This document shows, in pieces, positions 10,877-19,072 of a stretch of DNA of 60,649 bases (position 1 is its first letter; the number at the start of each line of letters is the position of its first letter). Under the pieces are notes generated by a model, which worked only from the letters and a program-made list of their open reading frames with translations, made no database searches and was not told where the DNA came from. The DNA is from Bacillota bacterium (GTDB lineage: Bacteria > Bacillota > Clostridia > Christensenellales > CAG-138): positions 1 through 60,649 of the forward strand of contig JAEESS010000008.1 of NCBI GenBank assembly GCA_016286445.1, in the 5' to 3' direction. The position numbers were made by a program, and so were the translations under genes.

Positions 10877-13294
10877 TTATTTGTGCATCAGCCAGCCCTT
10901 GATGTCGCTGACGCCGCGGTACTTTTCAAAGCTGCCGTCGTCGTTTAAGAGCACCAGCGTCGGGGCCTGCTTGACGCCGTACTGTTCGACGAGCGCCTTC
11001 TCCTCGTTCGCGTTGAGCGGCGTGAACGCAACGCCCGCCTTTTCGAGCAGCGCGGTCGCCAGCTTGCAGTTCGGGCAGGTCGGCGTCTTGAACAGCAGCG
11101 CCTTCGGGGCGTCGGCCTTTTCGGGCGCGGCCGGCATGCAGCACGGCGCGGGCTCGATCGCTTCCGCCGCGGCCTCGGCGATCGTGTCGTCGGGCGCGGG
11201 GTTCGGGCCGACGTGGGTCAGATGCGAACGGCCAATGTTGTAAACCTTGCGGTCCTTGAATTCCTGCGCCTTGCCGTCGTTCCAGTTCTGGACCGGGCGG
11301 TAGTAGCCGGTGATGCGGGAATAGACCTCGGTCTTGTTGCCGCAGATCGGGCAGGTGAAGTGCTCGCCCGTGATGTAGCCGTGGTCCTTGCAGACCGAGT
11401 ACGTCGGCGACATCGTGTAGTACGGAAGCTTGTAGTTCTCCGCGATCTTGCGGACGAGGTTCGCGGCCGCTTTCCAGTCGGGCAGCTTCTCGCCGAGGAA
11501 GGCGTGGAACACGGTGCCGGAGGTGTAAAGCGTCTGCAGATCGTCCTGGATGTCCAGCGCGGAGAAGATGTCCTCGGTGTAGCCGACCGGCAGGTGCGAC
11601 GAGTTCGTGTAGTACGGCGTGCCGTTCATGTTCGCGGTGATGATATCCGGATACTTGGACTTGTCGTGCTTCGCGAAGCGGTACGTCGTGGATTCCGCGG
11701 GGGTCGCCTCGAGGTTGTACAGGTCGCCGTACTTCTCCTGATAGTCGGAGAGGCGCTCGCGCATGTGGTTCAGCACCTCGCGGGTGAACTTCTGCGTTTC
11801 GGGATGTGTGAGGTCCTTCCGGAGCCACTTGGCGTTCAGACCGACCTCGTTCATGCCGATCAGACCGATCGTCGAGAAGTGGTTGTTGAACGTGCCGAGG
11901 TAGCGCTTGGTGTACGGATACAGGCCCGCGTCGAGCAGCTTCGTGATGACGGTGCGCTTGGTCTTCAGACTGCGCGCCGCGATGTCCATCATCTTATCAA
12001 GCTCGGCGTAGAAGTCCTTCTCGTCCTTCGCCAGGTACGCGATGCGCGGCATGTTGATCGTGACCACGCCGACGGAACCCGTCGATTCGCCGGAGCCGAA
12101 GAAGCCGCCGGACTTTTTGCGAAGCTCACGAAGGTCGAGGCGCAGACGGCAGCACATCGAACGCACGTCGCTCGGCTCCATGTCCGAGTTGATGTAGTTC
12201 GAGAAATACGGCGTGCCGTACTTTGCGGTCATCTCGAAGAGCAGCTTGTTGTTCTCGGTCTCGGACCAGTCAAAGTCGCGCGTGATCGAATACGTCGGGA
12301 TCGGATACTGGAAGCCGCGGCCGTTGGCGTCGCCCTCGATCATGACCTCGATGAACGCCTTGTTGACCATGTCCATTTCCTTCTTGCAGTCGCCGTAGGT
12401 GAAGTCCATCTCCTTGCCGCCGACGATCGCGGGCAGGTTTTCGAGGTCCTTCGGCACGGTCCAGTCGAGGGTGATGTTGGAAAACGGCGCCTGCGTGCCC
12501 CAGCGGGACGGCGTGTTGACGCCGTAGATGAAGGACTGCACGCACTGCTTGACTTCCTTCTGCGTCAGATTGTCGACCTTGACGAACGGCGCAAGATAGG
12601 TGTCGAACGACGAGAACGCCTGTGCGCCTGCCCACTCGTTCTGCATGATGCCGAGGAAGTTGACCATCTGATTGCACAGCGTCGAAAGATGGCTTGCCGG
12701 GGAGGACGTGATCTTGCCGGGCACGCCGCCGAGACCCTCCTGGATGAGCTGCTTTAAGCTCCAGCCCGCGCAGTAGCCGGTGAGCATCGAAAGATCGTGC
12801 AGATGAATCGCCGCGGAACGGTGTGCCTCCGCGATCTCGTTGTCGTAGATCTCGGTCAGCCAGTAGTTTGCCGTGATCGCGCCGGAATTAGAAAGGATCA
12901 GACCGCCGACCGAATAGGTGACCGTCGAGTTTTCCTTGACACGCCAGTCGTTGATCTTCAGATAGTTGTCGACCAGATCCTTGTAGTTCAGCATCGTGGA
13001 GTTGATGTTGCGGATCTTCTCACGCTGCTTGCGGTACAGGATGTACGCCTTTGCGACATCCGCATAGCCGGACTCCGACAGCACCTTTTCGACGCTGTCC
13101 TGGATCTCCTCGACCGTGATCTTGTCGTCCTTGATCTTATCCTCAAAATCGCTCGTGACATGCAGCGCCAGCAGCTCGATCACGCTCGGATGATACTGCT
13201 TCCCCGTCGCTTCAAACGCCTTCGTGATCGCCGCCGTGATCTTGCCGATCGAAAATTCGGCGAGCTTTCCGTCTCTTTTAATGACTTCGTACAT
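10877..13294 (-). CDS. nrdD: Anaerobic (class III) ribonucleoside-triphosphate reductase with fused C-terminal redoxin domain
   Basis: 805 residues. It makes deoxyribonucleotides using a glycyl radical under anoxic conditions. Residues 1-90 form an ATP-cone regulatory domain (VIKRDGKLAEFSIGKI). The catalytic barrel includes MCCRLRLDLREL. A zinc-binding knuckle (C635, C648, C651 and a nearby His) leads to the radical loop NWNDGKAQEF with Gly674. After an Ala/Pro-rich linker (~680-730) a thioredoxin/glutaredoxin-like domain follows, with a CPNC active site at C740/C743 and the cis-proline motif APTLVLL. NrdD proteins of the E. coli type use formate as reductant and lack this tail. A fused redoxin suggests disulfide-based reduction, which fits the neighbouring trxB. 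The start at ATG 13294 has a G-rich ribosome site. Confidence 0.95.
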   Translation of the reverse strand: MYEVIKRDGKLAEFSIGKITAAITKAFEATGKQYHPSVIELLALHVTSDFEDKIKDDKITVEEIQDSVEKVLSESGYADVAKAYILYRKQREKIRNINSTMLNYKDLVDNYLKINDWRVKENSTVTYSVGGLILSNSGAITANYWLTEIYDNEIAEAHRSAAIHLHDLSMLTGYCAGWSLKQLIQEGLGGVPGKITSSPASHLSTLCNQMVNFLGIMQNEWAGAQAFSSFDTYLAPFVKVDNLTQKEVKQCVQSFIYGVNTPSRWGTQAPFSNITLDWTVPKDLENLPAIVGGKEMDFTYGDCKKEMDMVNKAFIEVMIEGDANGRGFQYPIPTYSITRDFDWSETENNKLLFEMTAKYGTPYFSNYINSDMEPSDVRSMCCRLRLDLRELRKKSGGFFGSGESTGSVGVVTINMPRIAYLAKDEKDFYAELDKMMDIAARSLKTKRTVITKLLDAGLYPYTKRYLGTFNNHFSTIGLIGMNEVGLNAKWLRKDLTHPETQKFTREVLNHMRERLSDYQEKYGDLYNLEATPAESTTYRFAKHDKSKYPDIITANMNGTPYYTNSSHLPVGYTEDIFSALDIQDDLQTLYTSGTVFHAFLGEKLPDWKAAANLVRKIAENYKLPYYTMSPTYSVCKDHGYITGEHFTCPICGNKTEVYSRITGYYRPVQNWNDGKAQEFKDRKVYNIGRSHLTHVGPNPAPDDTIAEAAAEAIEPAPCCMPAAPEKADAPKALLFKTPTCPNCKLATALLEKAGVAFTPLNANEEKALVEQYGVKQAPTLVLLNDDGSFEKYRGVSDIKGWLMHK

Positions 13295-13369
13295 AAAAAA
13301 TACCCCCGCTGGTAAAGTTTGTAATCCTTTTGGGACCGCCGGAAAAATCCCGCGATTCCGAGCAGTGCC

Positions 13370-13399
13370 ACTTTACCATATGTGGGGGTCTTGTGTCAA
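13370..13399 (-). promoter_or_regulatory. nrdD promoter
   Basis: On the minus strand, a consensus TTGACA (13399-13394) is followed after 18 bases by TAAAGT (13375-13370). The -35 box lies inside the proximal NrdR-box-like sequence. Confidence 0.5.
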
Positions 13400-13441
13400 T
13401 ATGTAGTGGTGATTGTTAACAAATCATACAATATCTTGTAT
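13394..13441. promoter_or_regulatory. Two NrdR boxes upstream of nrdD
   Basis: The distal box ATACAATATCTTGTAT (13426-13441) is a near-perfect palindrome close to the known NrdR consensus ACACWATATATTGTGT. The proximal box TGTCAATATGTAGTGG (13394-13409) matches about 10 of 16 positions. Their centres are 32 bases apart, three helical turns, the usual spacing of paired NrdR operators. The proximal box covers the -35 element, which fits repression when dATP is plentiful. NrdR itself is not in the window. Confidence 0.72.
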
Positions 13442-13499
13442 TTATGCGTTGCATATGCAAAAAGGCATATACGGCGGACGAACCACCGGAAAACGCAGA

Positions 13500-14189
13500 T
13501 TATATGCCCCTTAACGCGGTGTTCGGTACGGTTTTTCGGACAGCAGCGGCATACAGCTCCATGCATTCCCTTGTGGGTGCGTGGAAGTTCTCATAGACCA
13601 CCGTATCGCGGTCGGTGAACGCCTGCAGATAATATGCCTTCGCGCCCGCGATCCACTCGGAAATCGCGGTAAAATCGGATAAATCGTGCAGCTCGTCGAC
13701 GACGGTCGTGCGAAATTCGTAGTCGATTTTGCTGTTTAGGAGGATCGAAATGCTCTCGGAGATCGGCGCAAGGTCCATTTTTTCCAATCCGCATATATGC
13801 GCATAATGATGCGGTCCGCCCTTGACGTCCATTGCGACGTAATCCAAAAGCCCTTCGTCGAGCATCGCTTTGAGCCGGTCCGGATGCATGCCGTTCGTAT
13901 CGAGCTTCACGGGATAGCCCATTGCGCGGATCCTGCGGATGAGATCCGGAAGGTCCTTGCGGAGCGTCGGCTCGCCGCCGGTAAACGCGACGCCGTCCAA
14001 AAGCCCCTTGCGCTTTTCGAGAAATGCTAAAAGCTCGGCGTCGTCCATGACCGGCTTTGCCGTGCCGTCAATCAGCTCGGCATTGTGACAGAACGGACAG
14101 CGGAGATCGCACCCGCCCAAAAACACCGTGCACGCCACGCGTCCCGGGAAGTCCAAAAGCGTCATTTTCTGTAATCCGTGAATGTCCAT
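13500..14189 (-). CDS. nrdG: Anaerobic ribonucleotide reductase activating enzyme (radical SAM)
   Basis: 229 residues from ATG 14189, chosen for the AAAGGA ribosome site; an in-frame start further upstream would lie in a hairpin repeat. The radical-SAM cluster motif is CDLRCPFCHN (CX3CX2C), followed by FTGGEPTL (SAM binding) and DTNG. This is the pattern of glycyl-radical-enzyme activases of the NrdG type that begin 'GLQKMTLLDFPGRVACTVF'. It should place the radical on Gly674 of NrdD. Unusually, it lies upstream of nrdD, and the NrdR-controlled promoter falls between the two, so nrdG may also have separate expression. Confidence 0.9.
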   Translation of the reverse strand: MDIHGLQKMTLLDFPGRVACTVFLGGCDLRCPFCHNAELIDGTAKPVMDDAELLAFLEKRKGLLDGVAFTGGEPTLRKDLPDLIRRIRAMGYPVKLDTNGMHPDRLKAMLDEGLLDYVAMDVKGGPHHYAHICGLEKMDLAPISESISILLNSKIDYEFRTTVVDELHDLSDFTAISEWIAGAKAYYLQAFTDRDTVVYENFHAPTRECMELYAAAVRKTVPNTALRGI

Positions 14190-14202
14190 ATCCAATCCTT
14201 TC

Positions 14203-14520
14203 ATGCGCCGCAGGCGCAATTCATGCCGCGTTCAGGGGGCGACGTTCCCGGTGCCCCGCATACGCGAAACGCACTTCTTTGATCCGCGAAAAGCGTTCCG
14301 CTTTTCTGCGTGTGCTCCTCATCCGTCACTCCTTCGTCGTGACACCTTCCCCACATCAGGGGGAAGGCTTTTGGCTGCATATGCATGCCGTAGGGGGCGG
14401 CCTCCCGGACGCCCCGCATGCGCCGAAGGCATATCGCGTCCCGCAAGGGACATCTTGCGCCGCAGGCATATCGCTCCCCGAAGGGGACTTCAGGTGATAT
14501 GCGGCTCCGCCGCGCAAATG
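14203..14520. repeat. Hairpin-rich spacer, array A
   Basis: No gene is seen here. The stretch carries a series of short stem-loops: GCGCC-GCA-GGCGC (14205-14217), AAAAGCG-TTC-CGCTTTT (14289-14305), CCTTCCCC/GGGGAAGG (14345-14367), GCC-GAA-GGC (14422-14430), GTCCC-GCAA-GGGAC (14438-14451), GCC-GCA-GGC (14459-14467), TCCCC-GAA-GGGGA (14475-14487) and GCGGC-TCC-GCCGC (14501-14513). Several are separated by short ATATC-type spacers. Compare array B at 16295-16468. Confidence 0.8.
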
Positions 14521-15462
14521 TCACACCGCCGCGAGGATGTGCAGATTGCGGATGCCGCCGTCCGCGATCGAGTCGTTGACCGAGTACGCGTGCTTTTCGA
14601 GATCGCCGCAGATCGCCTTGGTCAGCCCCTGGTTCATCAGCTCGTCGATCACGTCCGCCGAAACGTCCTCGATCATGTCGTACTTCGATTCCGCCGTCGC
14701 GGGCTCGTTGTCGGTCGTGAGCAGCACTTCGAGCGTTTCCGCCGGCATTGAAAGCTTCGGAAGCGCCCGCATCGCGCGGAAGCTCCATTTATAATACGGC
14801 ATGTAGACGCCGTTCAGCAAAAACGCCGTATGCATCGCTGCTTTTACAAATTCCGCGACCGCAAGCTGCGCCGCTCCGGTCTCGCCGTGCTTCAAACAGC
14901 GCATATAGTTATACTGCCCCGCCTGCGCCATCAGCAAAAGGTTCCCCGCAAGCTTCTTTCTGCGGACGTCCTCGGGATACGCCGAAAGCCCTTCGCGGAT
15001 ACGCGTCGCCTCGCCGTACCCGTCAAAGAACAGCCTGCCGTTCGTCGCCTCGAAAAGCGCGTGCTCCGGCACGGTCAGCCATTGCGAAACGGTCAGGATC
15101 CCGTCCGCCGCGCCGACCTTGTCCCGAAAGAACTCCGCCGTACGCACAACGCCGTGCCGCGCGCCGCCGACCGGCGCGACCGTGCCGCGGGAAACGCCCA
15201 TAAACGCCTTCGGAAGCTTCGCGTAGGCGCGCTCGAGCGCAAACGCCGTCTTTCGGTCCACGACGTCCTCTCCCGGCAGCAAAAGCAAAAACCCCGGCTC
15301 AAAATCGTGATCGCGGCTCGTTTCGTCGTCGAAGCCCGCGCACTCCGAACCGCTGCCGAACAGCCCCGCCGCAAGCAGCGGCAAAAGATCGGCAAACTGC
15401 TCTTCGAGCATCGGTTTTCCATATTCCCGATAGAACCGTTCGGAAAGCTCAAGTCCGTTCAT
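14521..15462 (-). CDS. DUF4037 domain protein (nucleotidyltransferase-like)
   Basis: 313 residues. The N-terminal half contains the block LFGSGSECAGFDDETSRDHDF, which is the hallmark of the DUF4037 family. The GSEC...D.D pattern resembles the GS...D.D core of nucleotidyltransferases, but no activity is established. The rest is mainly helical. Its start overlaps the end of the TPR gene by 14 bases, so both are made from one message. DUF4037 genes are often seen beside TPR genes in Firmicutes, and the pair may act together. Substrate and role are unknown. Confidence 0.8.
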   Translation of the reverse strand: MNGLELSERFYREYGKPMLEEQFADLLPLLAAGLFGSGSECAGFDDETSRDHDFEPGFLLLLPGEDVVDRKTAFALERAYAKLPKAFMGVSRGTVAPVGGARHGVVRTAEFFRDKVGAADGILTVSQWLTVPEHALFEATNGRLFFDGYGEATRIREGLSAYPEDVRRKKLAGNLLLMAQAGQYNYMRCLKHGETGAAQLAVAEFVKAAMHTAFLLNGVYMPYYKWSFRAMRALPKLSMPAETLEVLLTTDNEPATAESKYDMIEDVSADVIDELMNQGLTKAICGDLEKHAYSVNDSIADGGIRNLHILAAV

Positions 15463-16276
15463 ACCATGCCCTCGCGCGGTCGTTCAGCTCGTTTGCCGCC
15501 GCAAACCAGCCGTAATACTCAAACGTCGGCGCGCATTTCTCGCACACAAAGGCGTAATACCCCTCGCGTGGAACGTCCGGCGCGTCCAAAAGCCGCTGCG
15601 CCGTTTCGAGATATGCGTCGATCGTTTCGGAAGCGTCCAAAAGCCCCTTCTCGTCCTCGGCGGCGTTCGCCATATTGAGGTAGGTGATCGCCTGCTCCAA
15701 AGCGCCGTGCGGGGCGTTTGCCATCGTTTCGATCGCCTTCTCATAAAGCGCGTTCGCTTCCTCAAACCGCCCGAGCGAAACGAGCGTCAGCGCCATGTTG
15801 TTGTAGAGCCCGCCGAGAAGCTCCGGCTTTAAGGACGGGATCGCTTCGTAATTCGTTCTTGCGCGTTCAAAGATCGCCAGCGCCCGTTCGTGCTCGCCGA
15901 ACGCCTGATACGCAGTCGCGGCGTTGACACAGGTCGTACCCGCCGTGATCGAGCCCTCGAACGCCAGCCTGTCCAAAAGCTGCAGCGCCGCTTCCGCCTG
16001 CGCAAAGGCTTTGTCTTTTTCGCCCGTCTTGCGGTAATGCCCGACGAGCTCGTTGCGGATCATCAGCTCGCCGCGCTGATCGCGGCCGAGCTTTGCTTCT
16101 TCAAGCCAGTAGAGAAGATGCCGCTCTACGCCCGCATAGTCGCGGCGCGACATGCATTCGTCCACCTTCTCCATGATCCGCTGCTGCGGGACCGGCTTCA
16201 CCTGCGCCTCCGCGCCGTACGGCTCCTCGCATAAAAGGCAGCGCGGCTCCAGATAATCTTCTTTGTCGATCGGCAT
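15449..16276 (-). CDS. Tetratricopeptide-repeat protein paired with the DUF4037 gene
   Basis: 275 residues. The start is ATG 16276, with GGAG eight bases upstream; longer in-frame starts fall in a hairpin repeat shared with the nrdG leader, so they are unlikely. The N-terminus has a CLLCEEPYG knuckle. From about residue 30 on there are helical repeats with TPR spacing (for example GEHERALAIFERARTNYEA and GRFEEANALYEKAIE). A cysteine pair near the C-terminus (CEKC) could bind metal with the N-terminal pair. TPR proteins are usually protein-binding scaffolds; the natural partner here is the DUF4037 product encoded next to it. Confidence 0.78.
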   Translation of the reverse strand: MPIDKEDYLEPRCLLCEEPYGAEAQVKPVPQQRIMEKVDECMSRRDYAGVERHLLYWLEEAKLGRDQRGELMIRNELVGHYRKTGEKDKAFAQAEAALQLLDRLAFEGSITAGTTCVNAATAYQAFGEHERALAIFERARTNYEAIPSLKPELLGGLYNNMALTLVSLGRFEEANALYEKAIETMANAPHGALEQAITYLNMANAAEDEKGLLDASETIDAYLETAQRLLDAPDVPREGYYAFVCEKCAPTFEYYGWFAAANELNDRARAWYERT

Positions 16277-16294
16277 ATTCTTCTCCGTTTCCAT

Positions 16295-16468
16295 GCGCCG
16301 CAGGCGCAATTCATGTTCCTTTGAAACAATTCATGACCGCAGAGCCGTCATAAACCAGTCGATTCTCCGGCAGGAGAATCCTCCTGAACGTGCCCGCAGG
16401 GCACATATCACATCCCGCAGGGATCTATCGCCCGCGCGCAGCGCGGATATCAATGCGCCGTCAGGCGC
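16295..16468. repeat. Hairpin-rich spacer, array B
   Basis: Six stem-loops in about 175 bases: GCGCC-GCA-GGCGC (16295-16307), GATTCTCC-GGCA-GGAGAATC (16361-16380), GTGCCC-GCA-GGGCAC (16390-16404), ATCCC-GCA-GGGAT (16412-16424), CCGCGC-GCA-GCGCGG (16432-16446) and GCGCC-GTCA-GGCGC (16455-16468). Stems differ in sequence but always pair, while the loop is GCA or a close variant. The first hairpin and its flanks match 14205-14217. Confidence 0.85.
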
Positions 16469-17146
16469 TTACCCTTCCCTTGCGTCCATCAAAAGCCAGC
16501 CGAGGCTCACCGGCGCGGAGAACGCCGTGCCGCAGTAGACGCACACATGCGCGCCGACCGCCGGCAAAGGCGCGCCGCAGTTCGGACAGTTGAAGCCCTT
16601 GATCGGGCTTTCCGGATCGTCCGCATAGCCTGCGATGTATACCAGGATCAGCCGCCGTTCCCGCGGGATCTCTGTCTTGTCGGTGTAACCCACCGAAGCC
16701 TGGCAGGTCAGCAGCTTCTTGCGCGTCGCGCCGTCATACGCGGCGATCGTCACACGATGCACTTCGATCCCGCCTGCGACGTCGCCGGGCAGACGGTCCT
16801 CGAAATCCTCCTTAAAGGTCTCGGTCGCGTCGTCCGTATAAAGCTGTTTGCCCTGTACGCCGCTCTCATAATACAGCCTTGCGTCGCGGCGCACGCGTTC
16901 TGCGAACACCTTGGGATTGAAGTCCGGAAAATCCTTCAGGATCTTCGGCAGTACGACCGATTCAAGCGAGGAAAGCGAGCGCGGCTTTTCCGGTTCCTTA
17001 TCCGCCGCGATCGCCTCGTCGAGCGCGTCCTTGATGTATCCGATCCGTTCCCGCACACCGCGCGTGGCACGGCGAATCCACAGGACCCCGCCGAACACCG
17101 TCAACAATCCGCAGCCCGCAAGCAGCGCAATGAGCCACCAATCCAT
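16469..17146 (-). CDS. Membrane-anchored protein with Tim44-like region and C-terminal zinc ribbon
   Basis: 225 residues from ATG 17146, preceded by GGAGG. A membrane segment (residues ~3-22, WWLIALLAGCGLLTVFGGVL) is followed by basic residues and a soluble region. The part around 'DFPDFNPKVFAERVRRDARLYYE' resembles Tim44-like domains of bacterial inner-membrane proteins. The C-terminus carries a zinc ribbon (CPNCGAPL...CVYCGTAF). A much longer open frame extends upstream on this strand but overlaps a convincing plus-strand gene, so only this part is real. Function is unknown. Confidence 0.75.
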   Translation of the reverse strand: MDWWLIALLAGCGLLTVFGGVLWIRRATRGVRERIGYIKDALDEAIAADKEPEKPRSLSSLESVVLPKILKDFPDFNPKVFAERVRRDARLYYESGVQGKQLYTDDATETFKEDFEDRLPGDVAGGIEVHRVTIAAYDGATRKKLLTCQASVGYTDKTEIPRERRLILVYIAGYADDPESPIKGFNCPNCGAPLPAVGAHVCVYCGTAFSAPVSLGWLLMDAREG

Positions 17147-17268
17147 ACGTTGCCTCCGTAATGATTTCTTTCTTTCAGTTTGGACGCATTCGGACAAATT
17201 GTCAAGAACAAATCTTGTCCCCGTTCGGATTTCCGGGATAATTGCGACAAATTTACACCAATCCCGTA

Positions 17269-17297
17269 TTGACAACGCGCGCGGCTTCAAGTAAAAT
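17269..17297 (+). promoter_or_regulatory. Strong sigma-A promoter
   Basis: TTGACA (17269-17274), 17-base spacer, TAAAAT (17292-17297), continuing into ATATAA. The same -10 extension occurs at 31235. It drives the gene at 17357. Confidence 0.8.
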
Positions 17298-17356
17298 ATA
17301 TAATAAGAATGGTATGACATTCGATCAAAATCCAAATAGAAATGAGAGGGGTTTGC

Positions 17357-18118
17357 ATGGAAGAAAAGAAAAAGAAACCGGTCGCAAAGACCGAAGCGGC
17401 GGAGACGAAGGCGGCTCCGAAACTGACCAAGGCAGAAGAAAAGAGCAAGGCAACGACGCTCCGCATCGTTGCTGTCATCCTTTGGGTGCTTGCGATCGGC
17501 TTTGAAGTCGTTGCGATCCTTTCGCTCATGAAGGCACTGTACATTTCGTGGCTTCCGCAGATGTGGTGCATGATCATCTGCATCGTGCTCGACCTCATTT
17601 GCTGCATCATTGCCGGTCTGCTTTGGAAGAAGGCGAGCTTCCTTGATCCGTTCAAGAAGACCAACAACAAGGTCGGCTTTGTGATCCTGAACCAGCTCGG
17701 CGTCATCATGGCGGTCATCTGCTTCCTGCCGCTGATCATCCTGCTCTTCACGAACAAGGACAAGATGGACAAGAAGTCCCGCATCATCGTCACCGTCGTT
17801 GCGATCGTCGCACTGCTGATCGCCGGTCTGTTCGGCGCAAACTTCAACCCGATCTCCGCAGAAGAAAAAGCGGCGGCGGAAGAACAGATCACGGATACCG
17901 TTTACTGGACGGCTTTCGGTCATAAGTATCACCTCTATGAGGATTGCCACACGATTGCAAACTCCGAGAAGAATCCCGGCACCGTTACCGACGCGATCGA
18001 CGCGGGCCGCACCGAAGTCTGCTACTACTGCGCACACAGAGCGGAGAAGGAAAACAACCTCAAGCTGGATGACCTGAACATTGAAGAAGGCGTTGAAGCT
18101 GTGACGCCGGGAGAATAA
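17357..18118 (+). CDS. Multi-pass membrane protein with a C-terminal Cys/His module
   Basis: 253 residues; ATG 17357 follows GAGAGG. The N-terminus is Lys/Ala/Glu-rich (~35 residues). Four hydrophobic segments follow at roughly 38-62, 70-95, 110-135 and 145-165. The C-terminal part contains 'VYWTAFGHKYHLYEDCHTI' and CYYC, with a His and three cysteines in a pattern also found in small metal-binding modules of clostridial surface or DNA-repair proteins. I do not recognise a named family. It is followed after 3 bases by the DUF937 gene, so the two are co-expressed from the promoter at 17269. Confidence 0.75.
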   Translation: MEEKKKKPVAKTEAAETKAAPKLTKAEEKSKATTLRIVAVILWVLAIGFEVVAILSLMKALYISWLPQMWCMIICIVLDLICCIIAGLLWKKASFLDPFKKTNNKVGFVILNQLGVIMAVICFLPLIILLFTNKDKMDKKSRIIVTVVAIVALLIAGLFGANFNPISAEEKAAAEEQITDTVYWTAFGHKYHLYEDCHTIANSEKNPGTVTDAIDAGRTEVCYYCAHRAEKENNLKLDDLNIEEGVEAVTPGE

Positions 18119-18121
18119 GCC

Positions 18122-19045
18122 ATGGCAGGCATTGATCTCAATTCCCTGATGGGACTGGTCGGCGGCGACGGCATCGACGCGATCGCAAAGGCGACGAAGA
18201 CCGACAAGAGTCAGGTCTCCGCGGTCCTGACTGACGCGCTGCCGGTGCTGGTCGGCAAGATGTCCGACAATGCCTCCACCAAGGACGGCGCGGCGTCGCT
18301 GAACCGCGCGCTGAACGAGCATAAAACGGGCGACGTCATCGACGTTGCCTCGTTCCTGCAGGGCGCGGACAGCAAGGACGGCAAGAAGATCCTCGGACAT
18401 ATCCTCGGCAGCGACGAAGCGGCGGCAACGAAGGCGATCTCGAAAAAGAGCGGTCTAAGCGGCTCCAAGGTCACCTCGATCCTCTCGATGGTCGCGCCGC
18501 TTCTGCTCTCGCAGCTCGGCAACAAGAAGGATGACGACGAAGCCGACAGCTCCGCGCTCGGCGGGCTCCTTGGCGGACTCCTTGGCGGCGGCTCTTCCTC
18601 GTCCTCCTCGTCCGGCGGCATCGGCGCAACGCTTCTTGGCTCGCTGCTCGGCGGCGGAAGCTCCTCCTCGTCCTCCTCGTCCGGCAGCGTGCTCGGCGGG
18701 CTTTTAGGCGGACTTTTCGGCGGCGACAAGGAAGAGGAAAAGGAGGAAAAGAAAGAAGATTCCTCGATCCTCGGCGGGCTTTTAGGCGGACTTCTGGGCG
18801 GAAACGATTCGAGCTCGACAAGCTCCGGCAAGAAAAAGACCGGCAAGAAAACGGGCACTTCGACCGCAAAGAAGAAGACCGGCACTTCGACCGCGAAGAA
18901 GAAAACGAGTACGACCACGGCTGCAAAGAAGAAGACCGGTACGACGTCGACCGGCAAAAAGACCGCGGCAAAGAAGACCTCTTCGACCGCAAAGAAAACC
19001 GGCACGACCGCGAAGAAGACCGCAAAAAAGAAGACGACCGACTGA
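18122..19045 (+). CDS. DUF937 protein with Gly-rich repeats and histone-H1-like lysine tail
   Basis: 307 residues. Residues 1-140 form a DUF937-like domain (LVGGDGIDAIAKATKTDKSQ..., LPVLVGKM). Residues ~145-240 alternate GGLLGGLLGG blocks with poly-serine runs and an acidic/Lys patch. The last ~75 residues are almost only K, T, A, S and G (AKKKTGTST, TAAKKKTG), as in histone-H1-like or HU-tail proteins. The first domain is widespread but of unknown function. The tail suggests binding to DNA, RNA or an anionic polymer; there is no signal peptide. It sits 3 bases after the previous gene and ends before a strong terminator. Confidence 0.82.
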   Translation: MAGIDLNSLMGLVGGDGIDAIAKATKTDKSQVSAVLTDALPVLVGKMSDNASTKDGAASLNRALNEHKTGDVIDVASFLQGADSKDGKKILGHILGSDEAAATKAISKKSGLSGSKVTSILSMVAPLLLSQLGNKKDDDEADSSALGGLLGGLLGGGSSSSSSSGGIGATLLGSLLGGGSSSSSSSSGSVLGGLLGGLFGGDKEEEKEEKKEDSSILGGLLGGLLGGNDSSSTSSGKKKTGKKTGTSTAKKKTGTSTAKKKTSTTTAAKKKTGTTSTGKKTAAKKTSSTAKKTGTTAKKTAKKKTTD

Positions 19046-19072
19046 CCGTCAAAACCGGCATTTACATTCGAA

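Noticed and set aside
14190-16309. Longer N-termini for nrdG and the TPR gene, both reading MRLRRM
   Set aside because: The shared peptide comes from the same hairpin repeat (GCGCCGCAGGCGC) lying upstream of both genes; proper ribosome sites precede the inner ATGs at 14189 and 16276.
14205-16468. CRISPR array
   Set aside because: The repeats are short palindromes with variable stems and no constant repeat/spacer length; no cas genes are near.
16469-18400. 643-codon minus-strand frame as one gene
   Set aside because: Only the last 225 codons make sense (membrane helix, zinc ribbon, ribosome site at 17146). The upstream part is opposite a convincing plus-strand gene with a consensus promoter.
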